From positions 1,612,001-1,676,000 of the forward strand of contig JADJAS010000007.1 of assembly GCA_016704145.1 (NCBI GenBank): DNA of 64,000 nucleotides, read 5' to 3'. Origin of the DNA: Rhodocyclaceae bacterium. Its GTDB lineage: Bacteria > Pseudomonadota > Gammaproteobacteria > Burkholderiales > Rhodocyclaceae. Position numbers and translations under genes: made by a program. A model generated the notes under the pieces. The model made no database searches. It was not told the DNA's origin and was given only the letters and a program-made list of their open reading frames with translations. Below, one piece after another: positions 13,005 to 24,558 of the stretch. The first letter of the stretch is position 1; every line of letters starts with the position of its first letter.

Positions 13005-16000
13005 ATGGGCATTTCCGGACGCATCGCGGAATACTTTCTCCGCAACTCGCTGACGCCGCTGATCGCGCTGATCGCGCTGCTGCTGGGCGTGGCGGCGACG
13101 CTGATCACGCCGCGCGAGGAAGAACCGCAGATCAACGTGACGATGGCCAACGTCTTCGTGCCGTTTCCCGGCGCTTCGGCGAAGGACGTCGAGGCGCTGG
13201 TGGCGCGGCCGGCCGAGCAGGTGCTCTCGCGCATCGCCGGCATCGAGCACGTCTATTCGGTGTCGCGGCCCGGCATGGCGGTGATCACCGTCCAGTACGA
13301 AGTCGGCGAGGACCCCATCCAGGCGCTGGTGCGGCTCTACGACACCATCAATTCGCACAAGGACTGGCTGTCGCCCAACCTCGGCGTCGGCGAGCCGATC
13401 GTCAAGCCCAAGGGCATCGACGACGTGCCCATCGTCACCCTGAGCTTCTGGAGCCGTGACCCGAACAAGGCGGCCTTCGAGATGCAGCAGGTGGCGCGGG
13501 CGGTCGAGATCGACTTGAAGCGCATCCCGGGCACGCGGGATGTCGCCACCGTCGGCGGGCCGGGCCACGTCATCCGCGTCGCCATGGATGCGGACCGCAT
13601 GAACGCCCATGGCGTCACGGCGCAGGACCTCAAGGCGGCCTTGCAGGTGTCGAACGCTTCGCAGCCGGCCGGCAACCTGGTCGCCGGCAACCGGGAGATC
13701 CTCGTCCAGACGGGCACCTACATCGAGAACGCGGCGGACGTGCGCCGGCTGGTGGTGGGCGTGCATGATCACAAGCCGGTGTTCATGAACGACGTGGCCG
13801 GCATCATGGACGGCCCGGAGCAGCCGAGCCGCTACGTTTGGCACGGCACGGGGGGCGCCCCCCCGAAGTCGCCTGACGGCGACCTCCCCCCCACGGGGGG
13901 GCAGAAACTCTTGGGGCGGCCCGGCGAGTTTCGAGATGGCGACCTGCCCGCCGTCACGCTGTCGGTGTCGAAGAAGCCCGGCGTCAATGCGGCCGATGTC
14001 GCCGACGCGGTCATCCGCCGCGCCGAGAGCCTCAAGGGCACGGTGATCCCGGACGGCGTGGAATTCACGGTGACCCGCAACTACGGCGAAACAGCCACCG
14101 AGAAAGCGCAGAAACTGATCGGCAAGCTGGTGTTCGCCACCCTGTTCGTCGTGCTGCTGGTGTTGGTCGCGCTCGGCCGGCGCGAAGCGGTGATCGTCGG
14201 CACGGCGGTGACGCTGACGCTGGCGGCGACCTTGTTCGCCTCCTGGGCCTGGGGCTTCACGCTCAACCGGGTGTCGCTGTTCGCCTTGATTTTCTCCATC
14301 GGCATCCTGGTGGACGACGCCATCGTGGTCGTCGAGAACATCCACCGCTGGCACGTGCTGGAGCCGGACAAGCCGCTCTGGCAGATCATTCCCAAGGCGG
14401 TCGACGAGGTCGGCGGCCCGACCATCCTGGCGACCTTCACCGTCATCGCCGCGCTGCTGCCCATGGCTTTCGTCACCGGCCTGATGGGGCCTTACATGAG
14501 TCCGATCCCGATCAATGCCTCGATGGGCATGTTCATTTCGCTGGCCATCGCCTTCGTCGTCACGCCCTGGCTGGCGCTGAAGCTGATGAAGCCGGCCCAT
14601 CATGCAGTCGAGGACAAGACCACCGCGCGCCTGCTGGCGCTGTTCCGCCGCGTCATGACGCCCTTCCTCGAGCGCCGCTCGGCGCGCGCCTGGCTCTGGA
14701 TCGGCGTGCTGGTGGCCATCCTGGCCTCGGTGTCGCTCGGCGTGTTCAAGCTCGTGGTGCTGAAGATGCTGCCTTTCGACAACAAGAGCGAGTTCCAGGT
14801 GGTGCTCGACATGCCGGTCGGTACGCCGCTCGAGGAGACCGCGCGCGTGCTGCGCGAGATTTCCGCCGAGCTTGCCCAAGTGCCGGAAGTGCGCGATTAC
14901 CAGGCTTACGCCGGCACGGCGGCGCCCATCAACTTCAACGGCCTGGTGCGCCAGTACTACCTGCGCGCCAATCCGGAAATGGGCGACATCCAGGTCAATC
15001 TGGTGGACAAGAAACACCGTGACCGTCAAAGTCACGAAGTGGCCGTGGCGGTTCGCGACAAGGTGATGGCGGTCGCGCGCCGGAGCGGCGGCAACGCCAA
15101 GGTGGTCGAAGTGCCGCCCGGACCGCCGGTACTGTCGCCCATCGTCGCCGAGGTCTATGGTCCCGACTATCCCGGCCAGATCGAGATGGCGAAACAGGTG
15201 CGCGCGGCCTTCGAGGGCACGCCGGACATCCTCGGCGTGGACGACAGCATCGACGAGGATGCGCCCAAGGTGGTGCTGCGCGTCAACCAGGCCAAGGCGG
15301 CGCTGCTGGGCGTGGCGCAGGCCGATATCGTCGCCACCGTGCGCATGGGGCTGGCCGGCGAGGACGTGACGCCGGTGCATGACGGCGACGCCAAGTACGA
15401 GATTCCGGTGCGCATCACGCTGCCGGCCGAACGGCAGTCGGGCCTCGACCAGTTGCTGAAGCTCAAGGTGCGCGGTCGTGAAGCGAACCTGGTGCCGATT
15501 TCGGAGGTGGTGGAAGTCAGGCCGACGCTGCGCGAGAAAGTGCTGTATCACAAGGATCTGCTGCCGGTGGTCTATGTCACCGGCGACATGGGCGGCAAGC
15601 TCGATTCGCCCCTGTACGGCATGTTCGACATCCGTGCGCGGCTGCCGGAACCACTCGGCGAACTCTTCATCCGACAGCCGAAGGACCCCTACGCCGGCTA
15701 TGCGATCAAGTGGGACGGCGAGTGGCAGGTCACCTACGAGACTTTCCGCGACATGGGCGCCGCCTACGCCGTCGGCCTGATCCTGATCTATCTGCTGGTG
15801 GTGGCGCAGTTCAAGAGTTACCTGGTGCCGCTGATCATCATGGCGCCGATCCCGCTCACCATCATCGGCGTCATGCCCGGCCACGCGCTGTTCGGCCAGC
15901 AATTCACGGCGACCTCGATGATCGGCATGATCGCGCTGGCCGGCATCATCGTCCGCAATTCGATCCTGCTGGTCGATTTCATCAACGAGCAGGTCAGGGG

Positions 16001-16244
16001 CGGCATGGTTTTCGCGGAAGCGGTGATCCAGTCGGCGGCCATCCGCGCCAAGCCGATCGCGCTGACCGGCCTGGCGGCCATGCTCGGCGCGCTGTTCATT
16101 CTCGACGACCCGATATTTTCGGGCTTGGCCATCAGCCTGATCTTCGGCATTCTGGTGTCCACCGTGCTGACCCTGGTGGTCATCCCGGTGCTTTACTACG
16201 CGGCCATGCAGAGCCGCATGCAACCCCAAGGAGCATCACCATGA
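13005..16244 (+). CDS. RND family efflux permease
   Basis: Inner-membrane proton-driven pump of 1079 residues with the normal layout: one helix near the N-terminus (LIALIALLLGVAATLI), a large periplasmic loop, helices 2-6 with SIGILVDDAIVVVENI carrying the proton-relay aspartates, a second loop and helices 8-12. It is closer to the CusA/CzcA-like 'efflux RND permease' group than to AcrB, and its substrate is unknown. Between residues about 282 and 309 the gene carries an 83-bp palindrome-rich insert translated in frame as a Pro- and Gly-rich linker. The stop overlaps the DUF2892 gene (ATGA). Confidence 0.92.
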   Translation: MGISGRIAEYFLRNSLTPLIALIALLLGVAATLITPREEEPQINVTMANVFVPFPGASAKDVEALVARPAEQVLSRIAGIEHVYSVSRPGMAVITVQYEVGEDPIQALVRLYDTINSHKDWLSPNLGVGEPIVKPKGIDDVPIVTLSFWSRDPNKAAFEMQQVARAVEIDLKRIPGTRDVATVGGPGHVIRVAMDADRMNAHGVTAQDLKAALQVSNASQPAGNLVAGNREILVQTGTYIENAADVRRLVVGVHDHKPVFMNDVAGIMDGPEQPSRYVWHGTGGAPPKSPDGDLPPTGGQKLLGRPGEFRDGDLPAVTLSVSKKPGVNAADVADAVIRRAESLKGTVIPDGVEFTVTRNYGETATEKAQKLIGKLVFATLFVVLLVLVALGRREAVIVGTAVTLTLAATLFASWAWGFTLNRVSLFALIFSIGILVDDAIVVVENIHRWHVLEPDKPLWQIIPKAVDEVGGPTILATFTVIAALLPMAFVTGLMGPYMSPIPINASMGMFISLAIAFVVTPWLALKLMKPAHHAVEDKTTARLLALFRRVMTPFLERRSARAWLWIGVLVAILASVSLGVFKLVVLKMLPFDNKSEFQVVLDMPVGTPLEETARVLREISAELAQVPEVRDYQAYAGTAAPINFNGLVRQYYLRANPEMGDIQVNLVDKKHRDRQSHEVAVAVRDKVMAVARRSGGNAKVVEVPPGPPVLSPIVAEVYGPDYPGQIEMAKQVRAAFEGTPDILGVDDSIDEDAPKVVLRVNQAKAALLGVAQADIVATVRMGLAGEDVTPVHDGDAKYEIPVRITLPAERQSGLDQLLKLKVRGREANLVPISEVVEVRPTLREKVLYHKDLLPVVYVTGDMGGKLDSPLYGMFDIRARLPEPLGELFIRQPKDPYAGYAIKWDGEWQVTYETFRDMGAAYAVGLILIYLLVVAQFKSYLVPLIIMAPIPLTIIGVMPGHALFGQQFTATSMIGMIALAGIIVRNSILLVDFINEQVRGGMVFAEAVIQSAAIRAKPIALTGLAAMLGALFILDDPIFSGLAISLIFGILVSTVLTLVVIPVLYYAAMQSRMQPQGASP
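13850..13932. repeat. Palindrome-rich insert inside the RND permease gene
   Basis: Four hairpin elements stand in a row: a 14-bp palindrome of six G, CG, six C (13850-13863); GTCGCC, TGAC, GGCGAC (13868-13883); seven C, AC, seven G (13886-13901); and GAAACTC, 15 bases, GAGTTTC (13904-13932). Base composition is far from the surrounding codons. The reading frame stays open through it. It resembles a small REP/MITE-like element inserted into a tolerant periplasmic linker. No second copy is seen in the window. Confidence 0.7.
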
Positions 16245-16465
16245 CCCTCAACCGCCTCGTCCGCCTCATTGCCGGCTCCTTCATCCTGGTCTCGCTGGCG
16301 CTGGCGCACATCAACGGCCAGGCCGATCTTTCGCAATTGTCCTGGCTGTGGTTTACCGGCTGCGTCGGCGCCAACCTGTTCCAGAGCGGCATTACCCGGT
16401 TCTGTCCGATGGACGGCATCCTCAGGCGGCTGGGCGTGCCCGAGGACAAGGACAACGACCGCTGA
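16241..16465 (+). CDS. DUF2892 (YgaP-like) small membrane protein
   Basis: A 74-residue protein with two membrane segments: LVRLIAGSFILVSLALA, and LSWLWFTGCVGANLFQSG followed by ITRFCPM. The pattern of a short inner-membrane hairpin with two conserved cysteines (GCVGANLFQSGITRFCP) is that of DUF2892, which in YgaP is fused to a rhodanese. Its overlap with the RND permease, and the BigR-like operator at the head of the operon, suggest a link to sulfur-species handling; that is inference. Confidence 0.85.
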   Translation: MTLNRLVRLIAGSFILVSLALAHINGQADLSQLSWLWFTGCVGANLFQSGITRFCPMDGILRRLGVPEDKDNDR

Positions 16466-16532
16466 TCGGCAAGGGCGGCGGGATGTCGGTCAAGCCCTAT
16501 AATCGCCCGATTTGACGATCGAGGGAAACACC

Positions 16533-18131
16533 TTGGCGGAAACCGGGGAGAGGCACCAGCAGGCAACAGGCGGGCAGGCCGAGGGTCCGGCCGCCGATCC
16601 GGTCGCAGGCCTGCGCGTGCTGGTGGTCGACGACGTGGCCACCAACCGGCAGTTGCTCAAGGTGTTCCTGAAGCGTCTTGGCTGTGAAGTGTTCCTCGCC
16701 GAGGACGGCAAGGCCGGCGTCGCCATGTTCGAGCAGGAAGCGCCGGATTTGGTGCTGATGGACGTGATGATGCCGGTCATGGACGGTTACGAGGCCACCC
16801 GCCGCATCAAGGCATCGTGTGGCAGTCGCTGGGTACCGGTCGTCTTCGTTTCCGCGCTCGACAAGGAAGACAGTCTGGTGGCCGGCCTGGCGTCCGGGGG
16901 CGACGACTACCTGGCCAAGCCGGTCAATTTCACCGTCCTCGAGGCCAAGTTGCGCTCCCTGGTGCGTACCCTCGCCCTGCAGCGCAGGCTGGAGGAGACC
17001 CAGCGTTATCACGAGTCGGTGACCGACAATGTCGGCGACTGCGTGGTGACCATCGACGAGCGCGGCATCGTCCTCTCCGCCAACGCGGTGGTGCAGATCG
17101 TGTTCGGCTACCTGCCCGAGGAGCTGGTCGGCCAGAACGTGTCCATGCTCATGCCGGAACCGCATCGGAGCGCCCACGATGGCTACGTGCGCGCCTACGT
17201 GCGCGGCGGCATGCCCCGGGTGATCGGCATGCCGCATCGCCATGTCGACGGGCTGCGCAAGGATGGTTCGACGTTTTCCATCGAGCTGACCGTCACGGAA
17301 ATGCGCTTCGAGGACAACCGGTTGTTCGTCGGCATCATGCGCGATGTCAGCGAGCGCGTGGCCGTCGATGAACAGCTGCGCCAGCACGCGGCCACCCTCC
17401 AGCGCCTCAACGACGAACGAATGGCGGAAAGCCAGCTCGCCGCCGGCGTGATGCAGCGGCTGATGGTGCGCGCAGGACTGTCCGATCCCCGGCTCCATCA
17501 CTGGATCTCGCCAGCCACCGATTTCAGCGGCGACGTGATCGCTGCGGCGCGCTGCCCTGAAGGTCGCTTGTGCGTGTTGATGGCCGACGCCACCGGTCAC
17601 GGCCTGCCCGCCGCCATCAGCGTGCTGCCGGCGCTGATCAGTTTCTATACCATGGTCGAGCAGGGCTTCCCGGTCGGCTTCATCGCCTACGACCTCAACC
17701 GGCAACTGCTGGATTTCATGCCGACCGGCCGCTTCATCGCCGCCAGCCTGCTCTGCTTCGACGAAAGTACGCAAGTGACGCAACTCTGGCTGGGTGGCAT
17801 GCCCGACCTGCTGGTGATCGAACCCGACGGCAAGACCTGTCGTCGCATCGCCTCCGACCACCTCGCGCTCGGCATCGTGGACTTCGACGAGGACATGGCC
17901 GGCATCAAGACGCTCGCCTGTGCGCCGGGCAGCCAGTTGGTGGTGGTGTCGGACGGCGTGGTCGAGGCCGCCAGTCCGGATGGCGAGGCTTTCGGCTTCG
18001 ACCGGCTGGCCGGCGCCTTGTGCTCGGCGGCGCCACCGGATCGGCTCGACGCCGTGCGTCGGGCCGTGGCGGCCCATCTGGGCACCGCCGAGCTTCACGA
18101 TGACACCTCGATCCTCATCGTCGACTGCTAA
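16533..18131 (+). CDS. Response regulator with PAS and PP2C (SpoIIE/RsbU) phosphatase output
   Basis: A signalling protein of about 532 residues. The receiver domain spans residues 25-150, with the phospho-acceptor in LVLMDVMMP (about Asp77), DD in LVVDDV and Lys in YLAKP. The PAS domain spans 160-285 and contains LMPEPHRSAHDGYV, where the His matches the heme-ligand position of FixL-type PAS domains. A PP2C/SpoIIE-type serine phosphatase fills the rest, with DFSGDV, MADATGHGLPAA and HDDTSILIVD as metal-binding motifs. I choose a TTG start at 16533 because GAGGGA lies 7-8 bases upstream; a TTG at 16512 is also in frame. Such proteins usually control an anti-sigma-antagonist switch, but no partner genes are seen here. 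Confidence 0.88.
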   Translation: MAETGERHQQATGGQAEGPAADPVAGLRVLVVDDVATNRQLLKVFLKRLGCEVFLAEDGKAGVAMFEQEAPDLVLMDVMMPVMDGYEATRRIKASCGSRWVPVVFVSALDKEDSLVAGLASGGDDYLAKPVNFTVLEAKLRSLVRTLALQRRLEETQRYHESVTDNVGDCVVTIDERGIVLSANAVVQIVFGYLPEELVGQNVSMLMPEPHRSAHDGYVRAYVRGGMPRVIGMPHRHVDGLRKDGSTFSIELTVTEMRFEDNRLFVGIMRDVSERVAVDEQLRQHAATLQRLNDERMAESQLAAGVMQRLMVRAGLSDPRLHHWISPATDFSGDVIAAARCPEGRLCVLMADATGHGLPAAISVLPALISFYTMVEQGFPVGFIAYDLNRQLLDFMPTGRFIAASLLCFDESTQVTQLWLGGMPDLLVIEPDGKTCRRIASDHLALGIVDFDEDMAGIKTLACAPGSQLVVVSDGVVEAASPDGEAFGFDRLAGALCSAAPPDRLDAVRRAVAAHLGTAELHDDTSILIVDC

Positions 18132-18161
18132 CGTGACCGAGGCGACCATGGGAGCCATGCC

Positions 18162-18779
18162 ATGACCAGCGGTGACCAACCATGCTTCGATCGCGCCATC
18201 GCCCTGTTCGATGCCGCCAACGCCGAGGATCCGCGCCTGGACAGCAGGCCGGACGGCGCGCCGGTGCCGCGCGAACTGCTCTATGCACGGCGGATGTCCG
18301 ACATGATCGCTCGCTTCGCACCCGACGCTTCGGAGGTCGCCCGGTTGGCCGTGCGCGCCCAGCACATCCAGCGCTGGCAAGTGCCGCGCGACAGTTATCC
18401 GATGGACCGCGACGGCTACCTGCAATGGCGCACCGGCCTCTACAAGTTCCATGCCGAGACGGCCGGGCGACTGATGAAGGAAGCCGGCTACGACGATGCA
18501 ACCATCGACCGGGTGAAACAGGCGGTGGGCAAGCGCGGCCTCAAGGTCAATGCCGACACCCAGTTGCTCGAGGATGTCGCCGATCTGGTGTTCGTCGAGC
18601 ACTACATGCTTGGCTTCGCGGGCCAGAAGCCCGATTACAGCGAAGAGAAGTGGCTGGAGATCATCCGCAAGACCTGGAAGAAAATGTCGCCGGCCGCCCG
18701 CGAATTCGCGCTGGCCGGGAAGATCAAGCTGCCTGAACCGCTGAAGCCGTTGATCGTCAAGGCGGTCGCGGCGAACTGA
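18162..18779 (+). CDS. DUF4202 domain-containing protein
   Basis: A 205-residue soluble protein matching the DUF4202 family. Visible are FDRAIALFDAANAEDP at the start, LLYARRMSDMIARFAP, AVRAQHIQRWQVPRDSYPM and YKFHAETAGRLMKEAGY. Conserved histidines and acidic residues (QHIQRW, KFHAE, VFVEHYMLGF) recall an HD-type metal site, but no activity is established to my knowledge. GGAG precedes the ATG. It follows the REC-PP2C gene by 30 bases and may be co-transcribed. Confidence 0.85.
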   Translation: MTSGDQPCFDRAIALFDAANAEDPRLDSRPDGAPVPRELLYARRMSDMIARFAPDASEVARLAVRAQHIQRWQVPRDSYPMDRDGYLQWRTGLYKFHAETAGRLMKEAGYDDATIDRVKQAVGKRGLKVNADTQLLEDVADLVFVEHYMLGFAGQKPDYSEEKWLEIIRKTWKKMSPAAREFALAGKIKLPEPLKPLIVKAVAAN

Positions 18780-18789
18780 ACCGCCGGCG

Positions 18790-18812
18790 AAAGTCAGCCG
18801 TGGCGGCGCGCC
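18790..18812 (+). repeat. 23-bp dispersed repeat, copy 8
   Basis: Intergenic, 10 bases after the DUF4202 stop, same orientation as that gene. Centre GTG, right arm GCGGCGCGCC; identical to the copy at 39610. Confidence 0.88.
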
Positions 18813-18818
18813 GCCACG

Positions 18819-19148
18819 TCAGCCCCCCTGGCCGGATTCCAGCCAGAGCGCGCGGCCGAAGGCCTTCCAGGTCGCTCCGCCATGGGTATGGATGCCTTCC
18901 TCGCTGGCGCTTTCGGTCATGACCTTGAGCATCAGTTGCGCGAGGCCGAACAGCTCGATCCGGGCGCGGGATTGCGGGTCCACGCCCTGGCACTCCGGGT
19001 GTTCGGGATCGATGCGGCAGTCCAGTGCCGCCCGCGCCAGCAGGCGGACCTGCATTTCGTCGTTCCAGTCGATGCCCAGCACGATGCCCCGGCGGACGAT
19101 GGCGTCCTCGAGTTCCCGTGCTTCGGCGTCGTAATGCTCGAATGACAT
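18819..19148 (-). CDS. Hypothetical protein, 109 aa
   Basis: I do not recognise this small acidic soluble protein. It begins MSFEHYDAEARELEDAIVRR and includes GIDWNDEMQVRLLARAAL and a C-terminal GATWKAFGRALWLESG. It has two cysteines and no membrane segment. It lies 15 bases after uvrA on the same strand and may be read through from it. Coding appears genuine because codon use follows the third-position GC of its neighbours and the frame is the only long one here on this strand. Confidence 0.6.
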   Translation of the reverse strand: MSFEHYDAEARELEDAIVRRGIVLGIDWNDEMQVRLLARAALDCRIDPEHPECQGVDPQSRARIELFGLAQLMLKVMTESASEEGIHTHGGATWKAFGRALWLESGQGG

Positions 19149-19163
19149 TGCAAGTTCCTTCGG

Positions 19164-22022
<2,859 letters not shown>

Positions 22023-22107
22023 GGGGGTCGGGGCTCGCGAAGTAACCCGTCAATATACTGAAAATGCCTTGCCCGAGAATACCGATGCCACCGCCACGGC
22101 TTTCCGC

Positions 22108-22130
22108 GGCGTGCCGTCGTGGCTGACTTT
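22108..22130 (-). repeat. 23-bp dispersed repeat, copy 9
   Basis: Intergenic between uvrA and vapB. Read on the minus strand it begins AAAGTCAGCC, with centre ACG and right arm ACGGCACGCC. The centre differs from other copies but GCC...GGC symmetry is kept. Confidence 0.8.
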
Positions 22131-22150
22131 GCCGAAGAGGGTGTTGCGCT

Positions 22151-22183
22151 TTGCGTCCACCGACGAAATGGTGTAGAATACAC
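22151..22183 (+). promoter_or_regulatory. vapBC promoter and operator
   Basis: A -35 TTGCGT (22151-22156) and a -10 TAGAAT (22174-22179) at 17-bp spacing. A perfect palindrome GTGTA, GAA, TACAC (22171-22183) covers the -10, the expected site for autorepression by VapB/VapC. Confidence 0.7.
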
Positions 22184-22208
22184 AACTAATCCAATTTATA
22201 TACACATC

Positions 22209-22445
22209 ATGCGCACAAATATCGTTCTCGACGATGATCTTGTCGCCCAGGCCATGAAGGCGGGGCCGTACAAGACCAAGAAGGAGGCGGTCGATGCCGG
22301 CCTGCGTCTGTTGGCCCGGCAGGCGGCATATCGCGACATTCTGGCCCTGCGCGGCAAGTTGCGCTGGGATGATGCCGAACCGGCCGCCGGCCAACTGGTT
22401 TCGCAAGGCGTGGCAAGCTACAACGTGGCGACCGATAAAAAGTGA
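22209..22445 (+). CDS. vapB: VapB-family antitoxin
   Basis: A 78-residue antitoxin. The start MRTNIVLDDDLVAQAMKAG followed by YKTKKEAVDAGLRLLARQ is the ribbon-helix-helix signature of the VapB group with the (T/N)NIVLDD motif. A C-terminal tail containing LRWDDAEPA should bind the PIN toxin. The stop overlaps the vapC GTG by 4 bases. Its leader of about 23 bases has no clear Shine-Dalgarno sequence. Confidence 0.92.
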   Translation: MRTNIVLDDDLVAQAMKAGPYKTKKEAVDAGLRLLARQAAYRDILALRGKLRWDDAEPAAGQLVSQGVASYNVATDKK

Positions 22446-22843
22446 TTCTGGTCGACAGTTCGGTCTGGATCGACTTCTTCAACGGGCGCGAGGGTGGCGC
22501 CGTCGAGCGTCTGGTCGAATTGCTTGAAGACGGCGCGGCGCCCCTGGCCATGGCCGATCTGGTGCTGTTCGAGGTGCTCCGGGGCTTCCGCCACCAGCAG
22601 GACTTCCTCGCCGCGCGGCGCACGCTCGGGGCCTTGCCGGTGCTGGACATCGGCGGCGAGCGCAATGCCGTCAATGCGGCCGAGCATTACCGCATCCTGC
22701 GCGGCCATGGCGTGACGGTGCGCAGCCCGGTCGATGTCCTGCTGGCCAGTTATTGCATCGAACACGATCATGCCCTGCTCCACAATGACCGCGATTTCGA
22801 CCCGATGGAGGCCCTGCGCGGCCTGAAGGTCTGGCGACACTAG
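22442..22843 (+). CDS. vapC: VapC-type PIN-domain ribonuclease toxin
   Basis: A 133-residue toxin. PIN acidic residues are all visible: MILVDSSVWIDFFNG (first Asp), ADLVLFEVLRGF (Glu), SPVDVLLASYCIEHD (Asp) and LLHNDRDFDPM (Asp pair). VapC enzymes cut specific tRNAs or rRNA. The start is GTG, within the end of vapB. Intact and likely active. Confidence 0.93.
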   Translation: MILVDSSVWIDFFNGREGGAVERLVELLEDGAAPLAMADLVLFEVLRGFRHQQDFLAARRTLGALPVLDIGGERNAVNAAEHYRILRGHGVTVRSPVDVLLASYCIEHDHALLHNDRDFDPMEALRGLKVWRH

Positions 22844-22885
22844 CCTGATAAGATACGTTTCCGCTTTACCAAAGCCACTTCCGGC

Positions 22886-24085
22886 ATGCTTTCCCCCGTT
22901 TCCGATCCCATGACCCGCGACGAGCGCCGGGCCGGCGCGTCGCTGGCGGCGATCTTCGGCCTGCGCATGCTGGGCCTGTTCCTGATCCTGCCGGTATTCT
23001 CGGTATATGCGCCGACCCTGGCGGGTGGCGACGATGTGCTGCTGGTGGGATTCGCGCTCGGCGCTTACGGTCTGACCCAGGCTTTCTTCCAGATTCCCTA
23101 TGGCATGGCTTCCGACCGCTGGGGTCGCAAGCCGGTGATCGTGGCCGGCCTGTTGCTCTTCGCCGCCGGCGGATTTCTCGCCGCCGCCGCCGATCATATC
23201 GGCTGGGTGATCGCCGGTCGCGTCATCCAGGGCGCGGGCGCGATTTCCGCCGCGGTTACCGCGCTGGCGGCCGACCTGACCCGCGAGCAGCATCGTACCA
23301 AGGTGATGGCGATGATCGGCGCCACCATCGGCCTGGTATTCGCGCTTTCCCTCGTGGCGGCGCCGGTTCTCTATGCCGCCATCGGCATGCCGGGTATCTT
23401 TACCCTGACGAGCGTGCTGGCGCTGGCGGCCATCATCCTGTTGCTGAAGGCGGTGCCGTCGCCACCGGCCATGGCTGTTCCCCGACGCGTGCCGTTCGCG
23501 ACCGTGCTCCGGCATCCGCAACTGGCGCGCCTGAATTTCGGTGTGCTGGCCTTGCACATGATGCAGACGGCGCTCTGGGTGGTGGTGCCGCCGCTGCTGG
23601 TCGCCGTCGGCGGCCTGGCGGTGACGGAACACTGGAAGATCTACCTGCCGGCGGTGCTCCTGTCTTTCGTCGTCATGGTGCCCGCCATCATCCTCGCCGA
23701 GAAGCGCGGGCGCATGAAGATGGTGTTCGTCGGCGCGGTGTCGCTGCTGACTTTGGTGCAGGCCGGGTTGGCCACGCTGGCGGGCGGACTGTATTCGGTG
23801 GGCGCCTGGCTGATGATCTTCTTCGTCGGCTTCAACATCCTCGAGGCGCTGCAGCCGTCCCTGATCTCCCGCATTGCGCCGCCGGAAGCGAAAGGCGCGG
23901 CGCTCGGCGTCTACAATACGACGCAGTCGATCGGGCTGTTTCTGGGCGGTGTCGTGGGCGGTTGGCTGCTGAAGCATCATGGCGCCCACGCGGTGCAATG
24001 GTTCTGTGCCGCGCTCGGCTTGACATGGCTGGTGCTGGCGGCAACCATGAAACCGCCGGCGCACGCACGAGGCAAGACTACTTGA
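22886..24085 (+). CDS. MFS transporter, YajR-like
   Basis: A 399-residue inner-membrane carrier with twelve helices. The loop 2-3 motif is GMASDRWGRKPVI and the conserved helix-5 region is GRVIQGAGAISAA. The pattern resembles YajR-type drug:proton transporters but without the C-terminal cytoplasmic ferredoxin-like domain. The first ATG (22886) is used here; MTRDERRAG eight codons later is an alternative. It precedes ssb by 14 bases with a GGAGG in the gap. The MFS-ssb neighbourhood recurs in betaproteobacteria. Confidence 0.85.
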   Translation: MLSPVSDPMTRDERRAGASLAAIFGLRMLGLFLILPVFSVYAPTLAGGDDVLLVGFALGAYGLTQAFFQIPYGMASDRWGRKPVIVAGLLLFAAGGFLAAAADHIGWVIAGRVIQGAGAISAAVTALAADLTREQHRTKVMAMIGATIGLVFALSLVAAPVLYAAIGMPGIFTLTSVLALAAIILLLKAVPSPPAMAVPRRVPFATVLRHPQLARLNFGVLALHMMQTALWVVVPPLLVAVGGLAVTEHWKIYLPAVLLSFVVMVPAIILAEKRGRMKMVFVGAVSLLTLVQAGLATLAGGLYSVGAWLMIFFVGFNILEALQPSLISRIAPPEAKGAALGVYNTTQSIGLFLGGVVGGWLLKHHGAHAVQWFCAALGLTWLVLAATMKPPAHARGKTT

Positions 24086-24099
24086 GGAGGAACTAGGCG

Positions 24100-24558
24100 A
24101 TGGCATCGGTCAACAAGGTAATTCTCGTCGGCAACCTCGGCGCCGACCCGGAGACGCGCTACATGCCCAACGGCGACGCGGTCTGCAACATCCGCGTGGC
24201 GACCACGGAATCGTGGAAGGACAAGCAGTCTGGCGAGAAGAAGGAGATCACCGAGTGGCACCGCGTGGTGTTCTACCGCAAGCTGGCCGAGATCGCCGGC
24301 CAGTATCTGAAGAAAGGCTCGCAGGTCTACCTCGAGGGCCGCATCCGCACCCGCAAGTGGACCGACAAGGAAGGCCAGGAGCGTTACACCACCGAAATCG
24401 AGGCCAACGAGATGCAGATGCTCGGCCGTCGCGAGGGCATGGGCGATAGCGGCCCGCGCGAAGGCAGTGGCGGAGGCAGCCGGGCGGCGCCCACGAAGCC
24501 TGCCGCGGCATCGTCCGGCGGCGGCTTCAACGATTTCGACGATGACATCCCGTTCTAG
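24100..24558 (+). CDS. ssb: Single-stranded DNA-binding protein
   Basis: A 152-residue SSB. The OB fold starts [18 protein letters not shown] and includes [20 protein letters not shown] and [19 protein letters not shown] Gly/Ser/Ala-rich linker leads to the acidic tip DFDDDIPF, which recruits partner proteins. It binds single-stranded DNA as a tetramer in replication and repair. AGGAGG precedes the ATG. The tail overlaps the next gene by 17 bases. Confidence 0.97.
   Translation: MASVNKVILVGNLGADPETRYMPNGDAVCNIRVATTESWKDKQSGEKKEITEWHRVVFYRKLAEIAGQYLKKGSQVYLEGRIRTRKWTDKEGQERYTTEIEANEMQMLGRREGMGDSGPREGSGGGSRAAPTKPAAASSGGGFNDFDDDIPF

Noticed and set aside
15511..15535. GAAGTCAGGCCGACGCTGCG in the RND permease as another repeat copy
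   Set aside because: Right half does not match; score similar to background for this codon composition.
11961..16229. A 1422-codon open frame on the minus strand opposite the RND operon, and similar long ones at 16497-18602 and 46699-48960
   Set aside because: These mirror strongly conserved genes on the plus strand. They are low-complexity His/Arg/Gln/Ala-rich translations typical of antisense frames in GC-rich DNA.
23732..23754. Reverse-strand partial match ending CTGACTTT in the YajR-like gene
   Set aside because: About 17 of 23 positions, in a hydrophobic helix whose residues look natural; left out of the copy list.
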